Shown here piece by piece: positions 46,300 through 54,374 of a DNA stretch of 64,000 nucleotides (within the stretch, counting starts at the first letter, position 1; each line of letters begins with the position of its first letter). The notes beneath the pieces were generated by a model. It was not told where the DNA came from, searched no databases, and saw only the letters and a program-made list of their open reading frames with translations. The translations under genes were made by a program, and so were the position numbers. The stretch is from Desulfospira sp963664655. Lineage in GTDB: Bacteria; Desulfobacterota; Desulfobacteria; Desulfobacterales; Desulfobacteraceae. The stretch spans positions 1,302,001 to 1,366,000 of the forward strand of contig OY761554.1 in the NCBI GenBank assembly GCA_963664655.2. Reading direction: 5' to 3'.

Positions 46300-47202
46300 T
46301 CAGTCGTTCATTTTGACTTTTAAGCCCTTTCCCTCAAACCGGAAGCGATGGTGCCCTTCCATTACATCGGTTTTGGTCTTTCCAAAAATTCGCATGGCGA
46401 CATACCAGGCACAATTCTGTTTAAAAATCCGTTTATGGGCATCGGCGATCTGCCAGGTGTTGTTCTCGTAAATTTCAGCCCAGTTGTGGTAGCTGGCCGG
46501 ATGCAGCACTTCATTTTGTTTGCAGATATACCCGCCCACGCACCGGGCCGGGATGGCGTTGGCCCGGCACAGGGCCGTGTAGAGGTACATGAATTCGGTG
46601 CAGTCGCCTTTTTTGTGTTCGAGGGCATAGAGCGCGCCTTTGTCTTTTCCTGAAAAGCCGGCATAGGTCATGTGGTTGACCATCCACTGGAAGGTGTTTT
46701 GGGCGGTTTTTTCAGGATTTTCGGCTTTGAGCGGCCGGGCCGTGCGGATAATTTGCGGGTCATCGCACTGGATGAATTTCTCAGGCGTCAAGAATGGATT
46801 TAAATCTTTAACCGTTTCCGGGCTGGGCGAATCCGCCATCATGAGATTGGCCGTGATGGAAAGAATCCGGCGGCCGTAGGGCGGCAGTTTTTCGATCACG
46901 AAATACAGAATCTGATTGCCCAGATCGTCCATAATCACCTCATGGGGATGGGCGGTTTCAATGTTGACGCATTGCTGGGCCGGCGTCTGTTTTACCGGTC
47001 CATAGGTCCATAGCCGGGCATTTTCAATAAGATCGCCGGTGGTATTTTTCAGGGTGAACGAATAATGGATTTGTCGTGAAATTGAATACGGGTTGTCTGT
47101 CTTTTCGGGGCCCCGGCTGAATGCCGGCACCGCTGAAACAACCAGCAACAGAACACAGATTGCCGCATGAATGCAGATTCCTTTTGAGATCAGGCCTAAC
47201 AT
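46300..47202 (-). CDS. Secreted transglutaminase-like cysteine protein
   Basis: A 300-residue exported protein. Residues 1-29 are a signal peptide (HAAICVLLLVVSAVPAFSRG). The C-terminal transglutaminase-like (papain-fold) domain shows the full triad: Cys201 in KKGDCTEFMYLY, His239 in SYHNWAEIY and Asp254 in WQIADAHKR. The N-terminal half (30-150) is a beta domain seen in other bacterial members. Such enzymes act as proteases, amidases or crosslinkers. It starts 60 bp upstream of the giant RHS gene on the same strand and is probably the first gene of that operon, so it may process or crosslink the RHS protein (inference). Confidence 0.85.
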   Translation of the reverse strand: MLGLISKGICIHAAICVLLLVVSAVPAFSRGPEKTDNPYSISRQIHYSFTLKNTTGDLIENARLWTYGPVKQTPAQQCVNIETAHPHEVIMDDLGNQILYFVIEKLPPYGRRILSITANLMMADSPSPETVKDLNPFLTPEKFIQCDDPQIIRTARPLKAENPEKTAQNTFQWMVNHMTYAGFSGKDKGALYALEHKKGDCTEFMYLYTALCRANAIPARCVGGYICKQNEVLHPASYHNWAEIYENNTWQIADAHKRIFKQNCAWYVAMRIFGKTKTDVMEGHHRFRFEGKGLKVKMND

Positions 47203-47272
47203 TTATTCCATCCTTGTTGTAAAATATGGGAGACAGGTGCTGCCGCCAAGGTGAAACCATTACCAAATTTTT

Positions 47273-47278
47273 ATTATA
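47273..47278 (-). promoter_or_regulatory. Possible -10 box of the transglutaminase-RHS operon
   Basis: A perfect TATAAT lies on the minus strand in a very AT-rich stretch, 71 bp before the transglutaminase start. The -35 region is weak (TTTTCC at 16 bp), so this is only a candidate. Confidence 0.3.
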
Positions 47279-47488
47279 AAATAATATATAATCAGGAAAA
47301 GCAATAACCGTGCCGAAGCAAATAGCCTTCTTGAAGGCCTGATTCATGGGATTTACAAAATTTTTGGGAATTTTTTTTCTATAGAAAAAATGTAATCATT
47401 TTATGTAAAAAACTTCTCAATGTGAAAAAAATTTCCCAATACCGCTGTTTGGAATTCTGGTGAATAAAAGCTGTCCGGAGCGAATATG

Positions 47489-48631
47489 TTAAATTTCGCG
47501 GCAAAATTGAAACTCGATTTTGCCGGATTCGGGAAGCCCTGTTTTGATAAACCGGGCTTCATCCGGTGTGGCCGGCAGCTTCTTTTCAGCACCCATAATT
47601 TTTATGTCCGGACCGGGAGGGCAACTCACCGAGAAAAAAACAGCGTCAGCCAGGGCCGGCCGGGGCACCCTGGCGATCCAGTCCATGTGGACGACAACCC
47701 GGCTGCCCTGGTGTTGAATCCTGGACTGGGTCTGGTGCAGATACTGGGTGAAGCACACGGAAATGTCCCGGGCCGGAAGGGCCTGTCTTTTCCGGGCCAC
47801 CCGGGTAATGAACGTTGCCCAGGCATTGACCACGTCCCTGTTGTTTTCAGGGTTTTTATGCAGGATATTGGCCCAGTGCAGGGGGAGAAGGGGCCGGTCA
47901 AAGTCAAATTCAGGCTCAGGGGCGGTCCGGTTCCAGGGAATATCGGACTTTCCCCGGTCCATGACCATGATGCCGCTTTCCTGGCCGATGGTTGGGAACT
48001 GGGGCTGGGCATGGCATTTGGCCTTGTCAAATCTCAGCGTGATATACCGGAGGCCAAAGTCCCGTGCAATGCTTTGAAAGCCTTTTTCGCCGTTGCCGAA
48101 ACTGTGGTTCAGGGCCGGGGGGATGAACAGCCTTAAGTTGGTGTCCAGGCCATATTGGCCCATAAGCCTGAAAAAATATTCCAGGTGTTTTTTGACTTCA
48201 TCCCGGGGGCGCATGGTGCCGGACCGGTTGTGGAACTCGCTTCGGCTGAGTCTGCCGTTTTCCCAGAATTCGTGGCCGACACCGTGGACGGCTGGTTCGA
48301 TAAAAGCCCTGGCGTTTTTGATAAGTCTTGCCGCTTCTTGTTTTAGATCCAAATTTTCAGATTGAGCCCGCCATTGCTCCCCCATCCAGGTGGCTGACGG
48401 CAATTGCCTGAGCAGGCCGGTCCGGTCCCATTCGCACATGACAAACCCGGCCGGAATCCGCATGTTTAATTTTTCTCCAAGGGCGATAAGGGCCTGGTAA
48501 TCCGCCAGACAATGGCGCCGGTCCATGCCCGTCCGGAAAGGCTGGTTTACGGCAGACCCGTCCTGTCCGTTCCACCAGCCCACATCGTCTACGGTGACCA
48601 GAAAGGGCAGGGGTATGGTAACATTGATCAC
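47489..48631 (-). CDS. Polysaccharide-deacetylase-like protein
   Basis: A 380-residue protein from the GTG at 48631, which overlaps the stop of the upstream gene as GTGA and follows AGGAG; a longer GTG start at 48697 would overlap far more. The sequence has LVTVDDVGWWNGQDG at the start and PAVHGVGHEFWENG near residue 115, the Asp and His arrangement expected of a (beta/alpha) deacetylase/glycoside barrel, but I cannot match it to a defined family with certainty. It is cotranscribed with a FemAB-type transferase, a pairing seen in exopolysaccharide and PEP-CTERM loci. Probable role in envelope polysaccharide modification; activity unproven. Confidence 0.55.
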   Translation of the reverse strand: MINVTIPLPFLVTVDDVGWWNGQDGSAVNQPFRTGMDRRHCLADYQALIALGEKLNMRIPAGFVMCEWDRTGLLRQLPSATWMGEQWRAQSENLDLKQEAARLIKNARAFIEPAVHGVGHEFWENGRLSRSEFHNRSGTMRPRDEVKKHLEYFFRLMGQYGLDTNLRLFIPPALNHSFGNGEKGFQSIARDFGLRYITLRFDKAKCHAQPQFPTIGQESGIMVMDRGKSDIPWNRTAPEPEFDFDRPLLPLHWANILHKNPENNRDVVNAWATFITRVARKRQALPARDISVCFTQYLHQTQSRIQHQGSRVVVHMDWIARVPRPALADAVFFSVSCPPGPDIKIMGAEKKLPATPDEARFIKTGLPESGKIEFQFCREI

Positions 48632-49668
48632 AGGGATATATATCTCCTGACCCGGGGGCCTGCCAGGTTGGCCCCCCACTGGGGAAGCCTTGCCCACGGC
48701 CCAATGTTCAGGGTTTCCCGGGCCGGCGTCGTTTGGTTAAGCACCCATGAATACCAGGTCAAAGGGGTTTCTTTCGGCCCCCACTGGCGCTTGAACCGGT
48801 AGGTGGGGGCCCCTTGGGAAGACCTTCCCATATCAAAGGTGTGAAGGCCCAGGTTGCAGGCAAATCCGATCATCTGCCAGTACAGCAGCATATTGGTGTT
48901 CAGGTGGCGGAACTCTTTGAGGGATGACGCCCAGGGGTTGGCCAGCCGGTCCTTAAACCGGAACATGAACCCGGCGGCGGCCGGGCGGCCATGGGCATAC
49001 ACCACACAGATAAAGGCCTGGGCGGGAAAACAGGCAAAGATCAATTTAAAAAATCGTTTGGAATGAACCGGTGATCCCAGATCCCTCATGTTCCGGCTGA
49101 ATACCTGGTAAAAGGGGTCAATAAGGCGTGCCTTGCCGATGTCCCAGGTCAGGCCGTTTTTGATGCCTTTCCGGATCTGGCTTCTGAGTTTGGAAGGAAA
49201 GTCGGCCATCATCTGCCGCCGGTCCGGGGCAAGGGGGATGCCAAGCCCCACTTTTTCACGGTAAACCCGGGGGGACCGTCCCTGGATTTGAAAATCAGAG
49301 GCCTTAAAGCCGGGGTCCTGCCGTAACACCATGGCACCGGCCCCTTTGCGGGCAAGAAGGGCACCGGCTTTTTGCAGCAGCCGGGTTCCGGATTCAGGGT
49401 CCCGGGCCAGGATCCCGGCCTGGTCAAAAAAGGGAATGGAAATTCCGTCCGGCCGGCAAAAGGGGCGCTTAAACCGGAAGAGGGGAAGGATGGCCCGGAT
49501 ATCCCCGGGCTGGCTGCCCTGGACTGCCAGGTACAGGGGAGAATGGCCGTAAGCCTGTTCAATGACCGTTCGCCAGCCGGACAAATGCCCGTAAGAGGAA
49601 CCGGGCATGGCAAAGACAAACCGGTCCCATTCCGTAAAGTGGTCAATCATTTTTAGCTGTGTCGTCAT
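48628..49668 (-). CDS. FemAB-type acyltransferase (PEP-CTERM/exopolysaccharide associated type)
   Basis: A 346-residue protein of the GNAT/FemAB fold. The N-terminus (DRFVFAMPGSSYGHLSGWRT, then YGHSPLYLAV) and the mid-protein LRSQIRKGIKNGLTWDIG plus C-terminal LLYWQMIGFACNLGLHTFDMG and YRFKRQWGP are typical of FemAB-related proteins linked to exosortase systems. Homologues transfer amino acids from aminoacyl-tRNA or modify exopolysaccharide. No strong ribosome binding site lies before the ATG at 49668; an in-frame ATG at 49650 is an alternative. Its stop overlaps the deacetylase-like gene start. PEP-CTERM targets are encoded at the other end of this window. Confidence 0.75.
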   Translation of the reverse strand: MTTQLKMIDHFTEWDRFVFAMPGSSYGHLSGWRTVIEQAYGHSPLYLAVQGSQPGDIRAILPLFRFKRPFCRPDGISIPFFDQAGILARDPESGTRLLQKAGALLARKGAGAMVLRQDPGFKASDFQIQGRSPRVYREKVGLGIPLAPDRRQMMADFPSKLRSQIRKGIKNGLTWDIGKARLIDPFYQVFSRNMRDLGSPVHSKRFFKLIFACFPAQAFICVVYAHGRPAAAGFMFRFKDRLANPWASSLKEFRHLNTNMLLYWQMIGFACNLGLHTFDMGRSSQGAPTYRFKRQWGPKETPLTWYSWVLNQTTPARETLNIGPWARLPQWGANLAGPRVRRYISL

Positions 49669-49741
49669 TTGTTTTTTTGGTTTTCAATTGGCAGAGTTTA
49701 CCATGAGCCGGCATAATTTCCAAAGAAATCTCCTGCTGGCC

Positions 49742-50142
49742 CAGGGCAATCGCATGTAAAAAAATTATCCATGATGATTTTTATTTAATTTACATATACA
49801 TTCAAGGTCCGCCCCCTCTGTGGTGTTTGGCGTAAGCCAAACCTCTGTGCCTCTCTGTGGTTTAAAAACATGAAATCCCGAAGGGGTTGAATGGTTCTTC
49901 TTTAACCTTCTGGTTTTTATAACCGTCACGGACGGCTTGGATTATCCAGCCAAGAACCATCCACAACAAAAAATGAAAGTCTTCTCAGGATGTTAGTGAG
50001 ACTTTCATATAAAATTGTGGGCTTCGCCCACTCTTTATATTTAACCACAGAGGGGCACAGAGAAACACAGAGTTTCAGTGCTGCGCACTGAAATTGCATT
50101 CGGTAAGCTTAAACAGTGGGAAAGTTACATGCGATTGCCCTG
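49742..50142 (+). mobile_element. Family B MITE-like element, copy 2, with terminal inverted repeats
   Basis: A 401-bp non-coding element ending in perfect 18-bp inverted repeats (CAGGGCAATCGCATGTAA at the left, its complement at 50125-50142). It is flanked by CCTGCTGGCC (49732-49741) and CCTGTTGGCC (50143-50152), a likely 10-bp target duplication with one change. It carries internal hairpins (CCTCTGTGG/CCACAGAGG, GTGGGCTTCGCCCAC) and a nested family A copy; without the latter it is about 306 bp. No transposase is present. Confidence 0.8.
49918..50012 (+). mobile_element. Family A repeat, copy 5, inserted in family B
   Basis: A 95-bp family A copy interrupts the family B element. Comparison with family B copy 1, which reads TTTTATAAATTGTGG without interruption, shows the insertion point and a duplicated TATAA on both sides. 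Confidence 0.88.
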
Positions 50143-50298
50143 CCTGTTGGCCTAAGGAAAATACCCTTTTCCCCTATGGGGTTAACATATCGGCTATATT
50201 TGTCCATGACCGCATTGATCTTAATCCGGGAACCCCTGAAACCGCTTTTTTATGGAGAAAATCAATTTATGGTCTGCCGGGTTATTCGGATTATCACT

Positions 50299-50327
50299 TT
50301 GACATGGGGCCGGATAATTTTTAATTT
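50299..50327 (+). promoter_or_regulatory. Putative promoter of the double-cubane/ABC operon
   Basis: TTGACA (50299-50304), 17-bp spacer, TAATTT (50322-50327). It lies 37 bp before the first gene of the reductase operon and downstream of the family B element. Confidence 0.55.
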
Positions 50328-50363
50328 TCAAATTCGTGTCAACGGATTTCAAAAAGGACCTGT

Positions 50364-51500
50364 ATGATTGATTTCAAGCCCTTTACCAATTTTTCAGAAC
50401 TCAGTATTGCCGACCTTGACCAGTGGCAGAAAGACGGGGGAAAAATTGCCGGGGTGTACTGCGTGTATGCCCCCGGTGAGCTGATCCGGGCCGCCGGCAT
50501 GGTGCCTGTGGGGCTTTGCGGCAAGAAGCAGGCCCCCATCCATGCGGCGGAAAAGGACCTGCCGGCCAGTTTCTGCCCCCTGATCAAATCCAGCTACGGG
50601 TATGCCGTGACCGATACCTGCCCGTTTTTTGCCTTTTCCGATGTGGTGATTGCCGAAACCACCTGTGACGGCAAAAAAAAGATGTATGAACTCATGGGCC
50701 GGATCAAACCCCTGCACCTGATGCACCTTCCCTATACCAGCCGGGGCGGTTCCGCCCTGAGGTACTGGATGGACAGCCTGGCTGAACTGGAACGGTTTGT
50801 TTGCGGATATTCAAAACAGAGGGTTACCGAACAAAACCTTCACGATCAGATCGTGATCCAGAATCAAATTAAAAAAGCCCTGTATGACATCATTGTCCTT
50901 GCCGCAGACCCGTGCTCCCCGGTGTCGGAAAGTCAGATGCTGGCCATTTATGAGAGCAAAAGCTTTTCGGTTTCCCAGCAGGCCTATCTTGAAAATCTGT
51001 ACACCTTAAAAGAACAGTTTGAAAATTATCTGGCCCAGCCGGATCTTCGCCCAAGAACAGGGCCCCGGGTCCTGCTCACCGGCTGCCCCATCGGCAAAGG
51101 GTGTGAAAAGGTGATCCGCATGATTGAAGACCTCGGGGGCCGGGTGGTCTGTATGGAAAACTGCACCGGCCTTAAGGGACTGGTCCTGCCCGTGGATGAG
51201 ACCGGCAATCCTTATGAAGCCCTGGCCCGCCGGTACCTTGGCATCCCCTGTTCATGCATGACCCCCAATGACAACCGCCTTGAGTCCATCCGGCAGATGG
51301 CGGAAACCTTCAAGGCGGACGGCGTTATTGACCTGACCTGGCTGGGCTGTCACACCTATAATGCCGAATCCCGGATTATTCACCGCCTGGTGGAAGATGA
51401 CCTCAACCTGCCCTTTGCCCAGATTGAAACCGACTACTCATCCTCGGATGAAGGACAGCTGCGAACCCGTATTGAAGCTTCCATGGAGCTGATGGAATAG
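50364..51500 (+). CDS. Double-cubane-cluster reductase (2-hydroxyacyl-CoA dehydratase/BCR family), first copy
   Basis: A 378-residue protein of the HgdB/BcrB/YjiM family. The N-terminus shows the DCCP pattern YCVYAPGELIRAAGMVPVGLC, then FCPLIKSSYGYAVTDTCPFF and ETTCDGKKKMYELMG; cysteines at 33, 52, 71, 86, 101 and later 241, 247, 263, 267, 296, 298 and 329 can ligate a double-cubane [8Fe-9S] cluster. Family members accept very low-potential electrons from an ASKHA activator and reduce unactivated or small unsaturated substrates. The start follows AAGGA. It opens an operon with an ABC importer, a second reductase and the activator. The physiological substrate is unknown, which is true of most DCCPs. 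Confidence 0.85.
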   Translation: MIDFKPFTNFSELSIADLDQWQKDGGKIAGVYCVYAPGELIRAAGMVPVGLCGKKQAPIHAAEKDLPASFCPLIKSSYGYAVTDTCPFFAFSDVVIAETTCDGKKKMYELMGRIKPLHLMHLPYTSRGGSALRYWMDSLAELERFVCGYSKQRVTEQNLHDQIVIQNQIKKALYDIIVLAADPCSPVSESQMLAIYESKSFSVSQQAYLENLYTLKEQFENYLAQPDLRPRTGPRVLLTGCPIGKGCEKVIRMIEDLGGRVVCMENCTGLKGLVLPVDETGNPYEALARRYLGIPCSCMTPNDNRLESIRQMAETFKADGVIDLTWLGCHTYNAESRIIHRLVEDDLNLPFAQIETDYSSSDEGQLRTRIEASMELME

Positions 51501-51532
51501 ACCATATCAATGACAAAAAGGAGAATCTCTTA

Positions 51533-52660
51533 ATGAACTGCAAACGGTTGATCAAAAATCTGATGTTGACAATGCTTGCCCTGACGGCAGCCGCCTGCTT
51601 TACCTGCCCTGCATTTTCAAAGGCCGATGTTCCCAGCCTTTATATGGGATATGTGTTTACCACCCACCACACCCCTTTGATGGTGGCCGCAATTAAAGGC
51701 CAAGACCTCAAGGCCTCCGGCGCTTATCTTTCCGAGATGGTGCCCAAACAAAAATACAAGCTCATGTCGGCTGACGGCACCCCTTTGGCGGTGATTAACC
51801 TGATCGTTTCAAAAAGCGGGTCTGAAACCGCCACACTGTTCGCCATGAATCGGCTTGACCTGGGACTTGCGTCCTCTACGGCATTTATGAGCGGTATTGA
51901 CAAAGGAACGGCCATGAAGATTCTGTGTCCCCTTCATGTGGACGGCATGAGCATGGTGTTTCCGGCGGACAGCCAGGTCAACGGCTATGAGGATGTGGCT
52001 GCGGCCATAAAAAATTCAAAAACCCCGTTTAAAATCGGATATCACTCTCCTACCTCCGCTCCCCGGGTGGTGTTTGAAGGGGCGTTGCACAAGGCCGGGT
52101 TTACCATTACCGGCAACCCCAATGATGCCGATGCCGATATCCTCATGGTGGATCTTAAATCCACCTCAAACCTGGTTCCCTCTCTGTTGAGCAGACAGGT
52201 GGACTGCTGGGTTGGTCCGGCCCCCCATCCGGCTGTGGCCGAATTCAAGAAGGTCGGGCATATCGGCCTTGATTCCCGGGACCTGCCCCCCAAAGGGGAG
52301 TGGACGGATTTCCCCTGCTGCGTTTTCGGGACCAGCCAGGACATGATTGACAACCAGCCTCAGATTGTCCAGGCCATCACCGATCTGATGACCTACACGG
52401 CCAAGTGGTGTAACGAGGACAAGAAACAGGCCGCCGATATCTCTGCCGGCTGGATCGGTGTGCCGGCCGCAGCGGTTGAAAAGTCCTCCATTATCTATAC
52501 CACAGATCCCACTGAGAACTGGATGAAAGGCGAGGCGGTTTTTCTGGACATGCTCAACAGCATGAACAAGTTTAAAGGCCCCTTGAAAGGATCTGATCTT
52601 CAAGCGGTAACCCCCCTTCTCTATGATTTTTCTTTTGTAGAAAAAAGCCTTTCCAAGTAA
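51533..52660 (+). CDS. ABC transporter substrate-binding protein (NitT/TauT/SsuA-like)
   Basis: A 375-residue exported binding protein. Residues 1-29 are a signal peptide (MLTMLALTAAACFTCPAFS; the A-C stretch could even be lipidated). The mature part has the periplasmic-binding type II layout (KSGSETATLFAMNRLDLGLASS, then DADILMVDLKSTSNLVPSLL and DCWVGPAPHPAVAEF). This superfamily binds nitrate, taurine, sulfonates, thiamine precursors or aromatic acids. It follows the first reductase gene by 32 bp and precedes its permease and ATPase, so it delivers the substrate to that importer. The ligand cannot be deduced from sequence. Confidence 0.85.
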   Translation: MNCKRLIKNLMLTMLALTAAACFTCPAFSKADVPSLYMGYVFTTHHTPLMVAAIKGQDLKASGAYLSEMVPKQKYKLMSADGTPLAVINLIVSKSGSETATLFAMNRLDLGLASSTAFMSGIDKGTAMKILCPLHVDGMSMVFPADSQVNGYEDVAAAIKNSKTPFKIGYHSPTSAPRVVFEGALHKAGFTITGNPNDADADILMVDLKSTSNLVPSLLSRQVDCWVGPAPHPAVAEFKKVGHIGLDSRDLPPKGEWTDFPCCVFGTSQDMIDNQPQIVQAITDLMTYTAKWCNEDKKQAADISAGWIGVPAAAVEKSSIIYTTDPTENWMKGEAVFLDMLNSMNKFKGPLKGSDLQAVTPLLYDFSFVEKSLSK

Positions 52661-52719
52661 CCGCAAAACTTATCCCATGCCGGGGGATCTCATCCCGGCA
52701 TGGGACGTCAGGAAATAAA

Positions 52720-53559
52720 ATGAAAGCACGGGTTTTTTCTTCCCTTCTTCCCTGGCTTGCACCCATGCTTCTGGTTGTGGTCTGGATCTTTCTTGCCCAC
52801 AGGGTCGGCAATCAGGTCATTCTGCCCAAGGTGGGGCAGGTGGGCGCCATTCTGGCCGCTCCTCTGGACGACCTTATCAGCATGGGGTCCCTGACCGGCA
52901 ATGTCCTGGTCAGTCTGGTGCGGGTGTTGATGGGATACTGTCTGGCCGTTCTCTTGGCTGTCCCCCTTGGGGTGATGATGGGGTATTACGGCCTTGTTTT
53001 TAAATCCTTGAACGGATTTTTAAATTTGTTCCGGCCCATCCCTCCCCTGGCATGGGTCCCCCTGGTCATGGCCTGGTTCGGCATTTCAAGCTTTGCCACC
53101 CTGACCGGGGTGGAAACGGGTCAGCTGTTTGTCTATCTGGACAATATCAAGCTGGCCATGCTGTTTATTATTTTTGTCGGGGCCTTTTATCCCATTTTGA
53201 CTTCAACCATCCACGGGGTCCGGAATGTCAGTCCCACCCTGATTGATTCGGCCAGGGTGCTCGGGGCGGCCCAGGGCCAGATCTTCAGAAAGGTTTTAAT
53301 CCCTGCGGCCATGCCCGCCATTATCACCGGAATGCGCATCGGATTAGGCATTGCCTGGATGTGCCTGGTATCCGCCGAAATGCTGCCGGGCTCTTTATCG
53401 GGCATCGGCTATATGATCACCCATGCGTTTACCCTGGCGTCAACGGATATTGTGATTGCCGGAATGATTTCCATCGGATGTGTGGGCGCCCTCATGGACA
53501 TGATTTTCAGATGGGTGGAAAGGAAACATTTTTCATGGTGCAAACAGGCGAACGCGTAA
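52720..53559 (+). CDS. ABC transporter permease (NitT/TauT-like)
   Basis: A 279-residue inner-membrane protein with about six helices and the BPD_transp_1 EAA loop (ARVLGAAQGQIFRKVLIPAAMPAI, near residues 175-198), followed by TGMRIGLGIAWMCLVSAEML, which is characteristic of SsuC/TauC-type permeases. It overlaps the ATPase gene by 25 bp. It forms the membrane channel of the importer encoded between the two double-cubane reductase genes. Confidence 0.9.
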   Translation: MKARVFSSLLPWLAPMLLVVVWIFLAHRVGNQVILPKVGQVGAILAAPLDDLISMGSLTGNVLVSLVRVLMGYCLAVLLAVPLGVMMGYYGLVFKSLNGFLNLFRPIPPLAWVPLVMAWFGISSFATLTGVETGQLFVYLDNIKLAMLFIIFVGAFYPILTSTIHGVRNVSPTLIDSARVLGAAQGQIFRKVLIPAAMPAIITGMRIGLGIAWMCLVSAEMLPGSLSGIGYMITHAFTLASTDIVIAGMISIGCVGALMDMIFRWVERKHFSWCKQANA

Positions 53560-54347
53560 ACGGCGGCACGGGGGATGACATCCGTTTTGCCGGACTGTCA
53601 AAGGCATTCACCACCGAAAAAGGCGATGTTTTACAGGCCCTTGAAGATATCAGTCTGGATATCCGGCACAATTCGTTTACCTCCATTGTGGGCCCGTCCG
53701 GGTGCGGGAAGTCCACGATTCTGCGGATCGGGGCCGGGCTTGAAAAGGCATCGGCAGGGACAGTGTATTTCCAGAACTTGCCCGTTGACAAACCCTGTGC
53801 TAAGATCGGCCTTGTTTTTCAGGAATATTCCCTTTTCCCCTGGATGTCGGTGCTGGACAATGTGGCCGCCGGGCTTGAATTTGCCGGCATGGCAAAAGAG
53901 AAAAGGCGCTCCCGTGCCCTGGCATATCTTGGCATTGTCAATCTTGAGGATTTTAAAGACGCCTTTCCCCATGAACTTTCCGGGGGCATGAAACAGCGGG
54001 TGGCCATCGCAAGAGCCCTGGCCAATGAACCGGATGTGCTGCTCATGGACGAACCCTTTGGGGCCCTGGATGCCCATACCCGTATTTTGCTGCAAAAAGA
54101 GCTGTTAAAAATATGGGAAGTTACCCGCAAAACCATTATCCTGGTGACCCACAGTGTGGATGAGGCCGTTTTTCTGTCGGACACCATTGTGGTGATGACC
54201 AGCCGGCCGGGCCGGATAAAACAGATTATTGATGTGGATATGGCCCGCCCGAGAAGCCGGGCCTTAGGGCGGTTCGGCGAACTGACCGATCAGATACTCA
54301 AGGCGCTTGAGCCCGAGTCCGGCCTGGACCGGGGATCCGGCAATTGA
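53535..54347 (+). CDS. ABC transporter ATP-binding protein (NitT/TauT-like)
   Basis: A 270-residue ATPase starting at ATG 53535 (AAAGGAAA upstream, inside the permease gene); the frame also extends to 53361 but there it only mirrors the permease. Walker A GPSGCGKST, Q-loop FQEYSLFPWM, signature LSGGMKQRVAIARAL, Walker B VLLMDEPFGALD and the switch His (VTHSVDEAVFL) are all intact. This is the SsuB/TauB type that drives import of nitrate, sulfonate or similar compounds. Third transporter gene of the reductase operon; the second reductase gene follows at 27 bp. Confidence 0.92.
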   Translation: MVQTGERVNGGTGDDIRFAGLSKAFTTEKGDVLQALEDISLDIRHNSFTSIVGPSGCGKSTILRIGAGLEKASAGTVYFQNLPVDKPCAKIGLVFQEYSLFPWMSVLDNVAAGLEFAGMAKEKRRSRALAYLGIVNLEDFKDAFPHELSGGMKQRVAIARALANEPDVLLMDEPFGALDAHTRILLQKELLKIWEVTRKTIILVTHSVDEAVFLSDTIVVMTSRPGRIKQIIDVDMARPRSRALGRFGELTDQILKALEPESGLDRGSGN

Positions 54348-54374
54348 TGATAACCAGTCATTAAAGGAGTCCAA

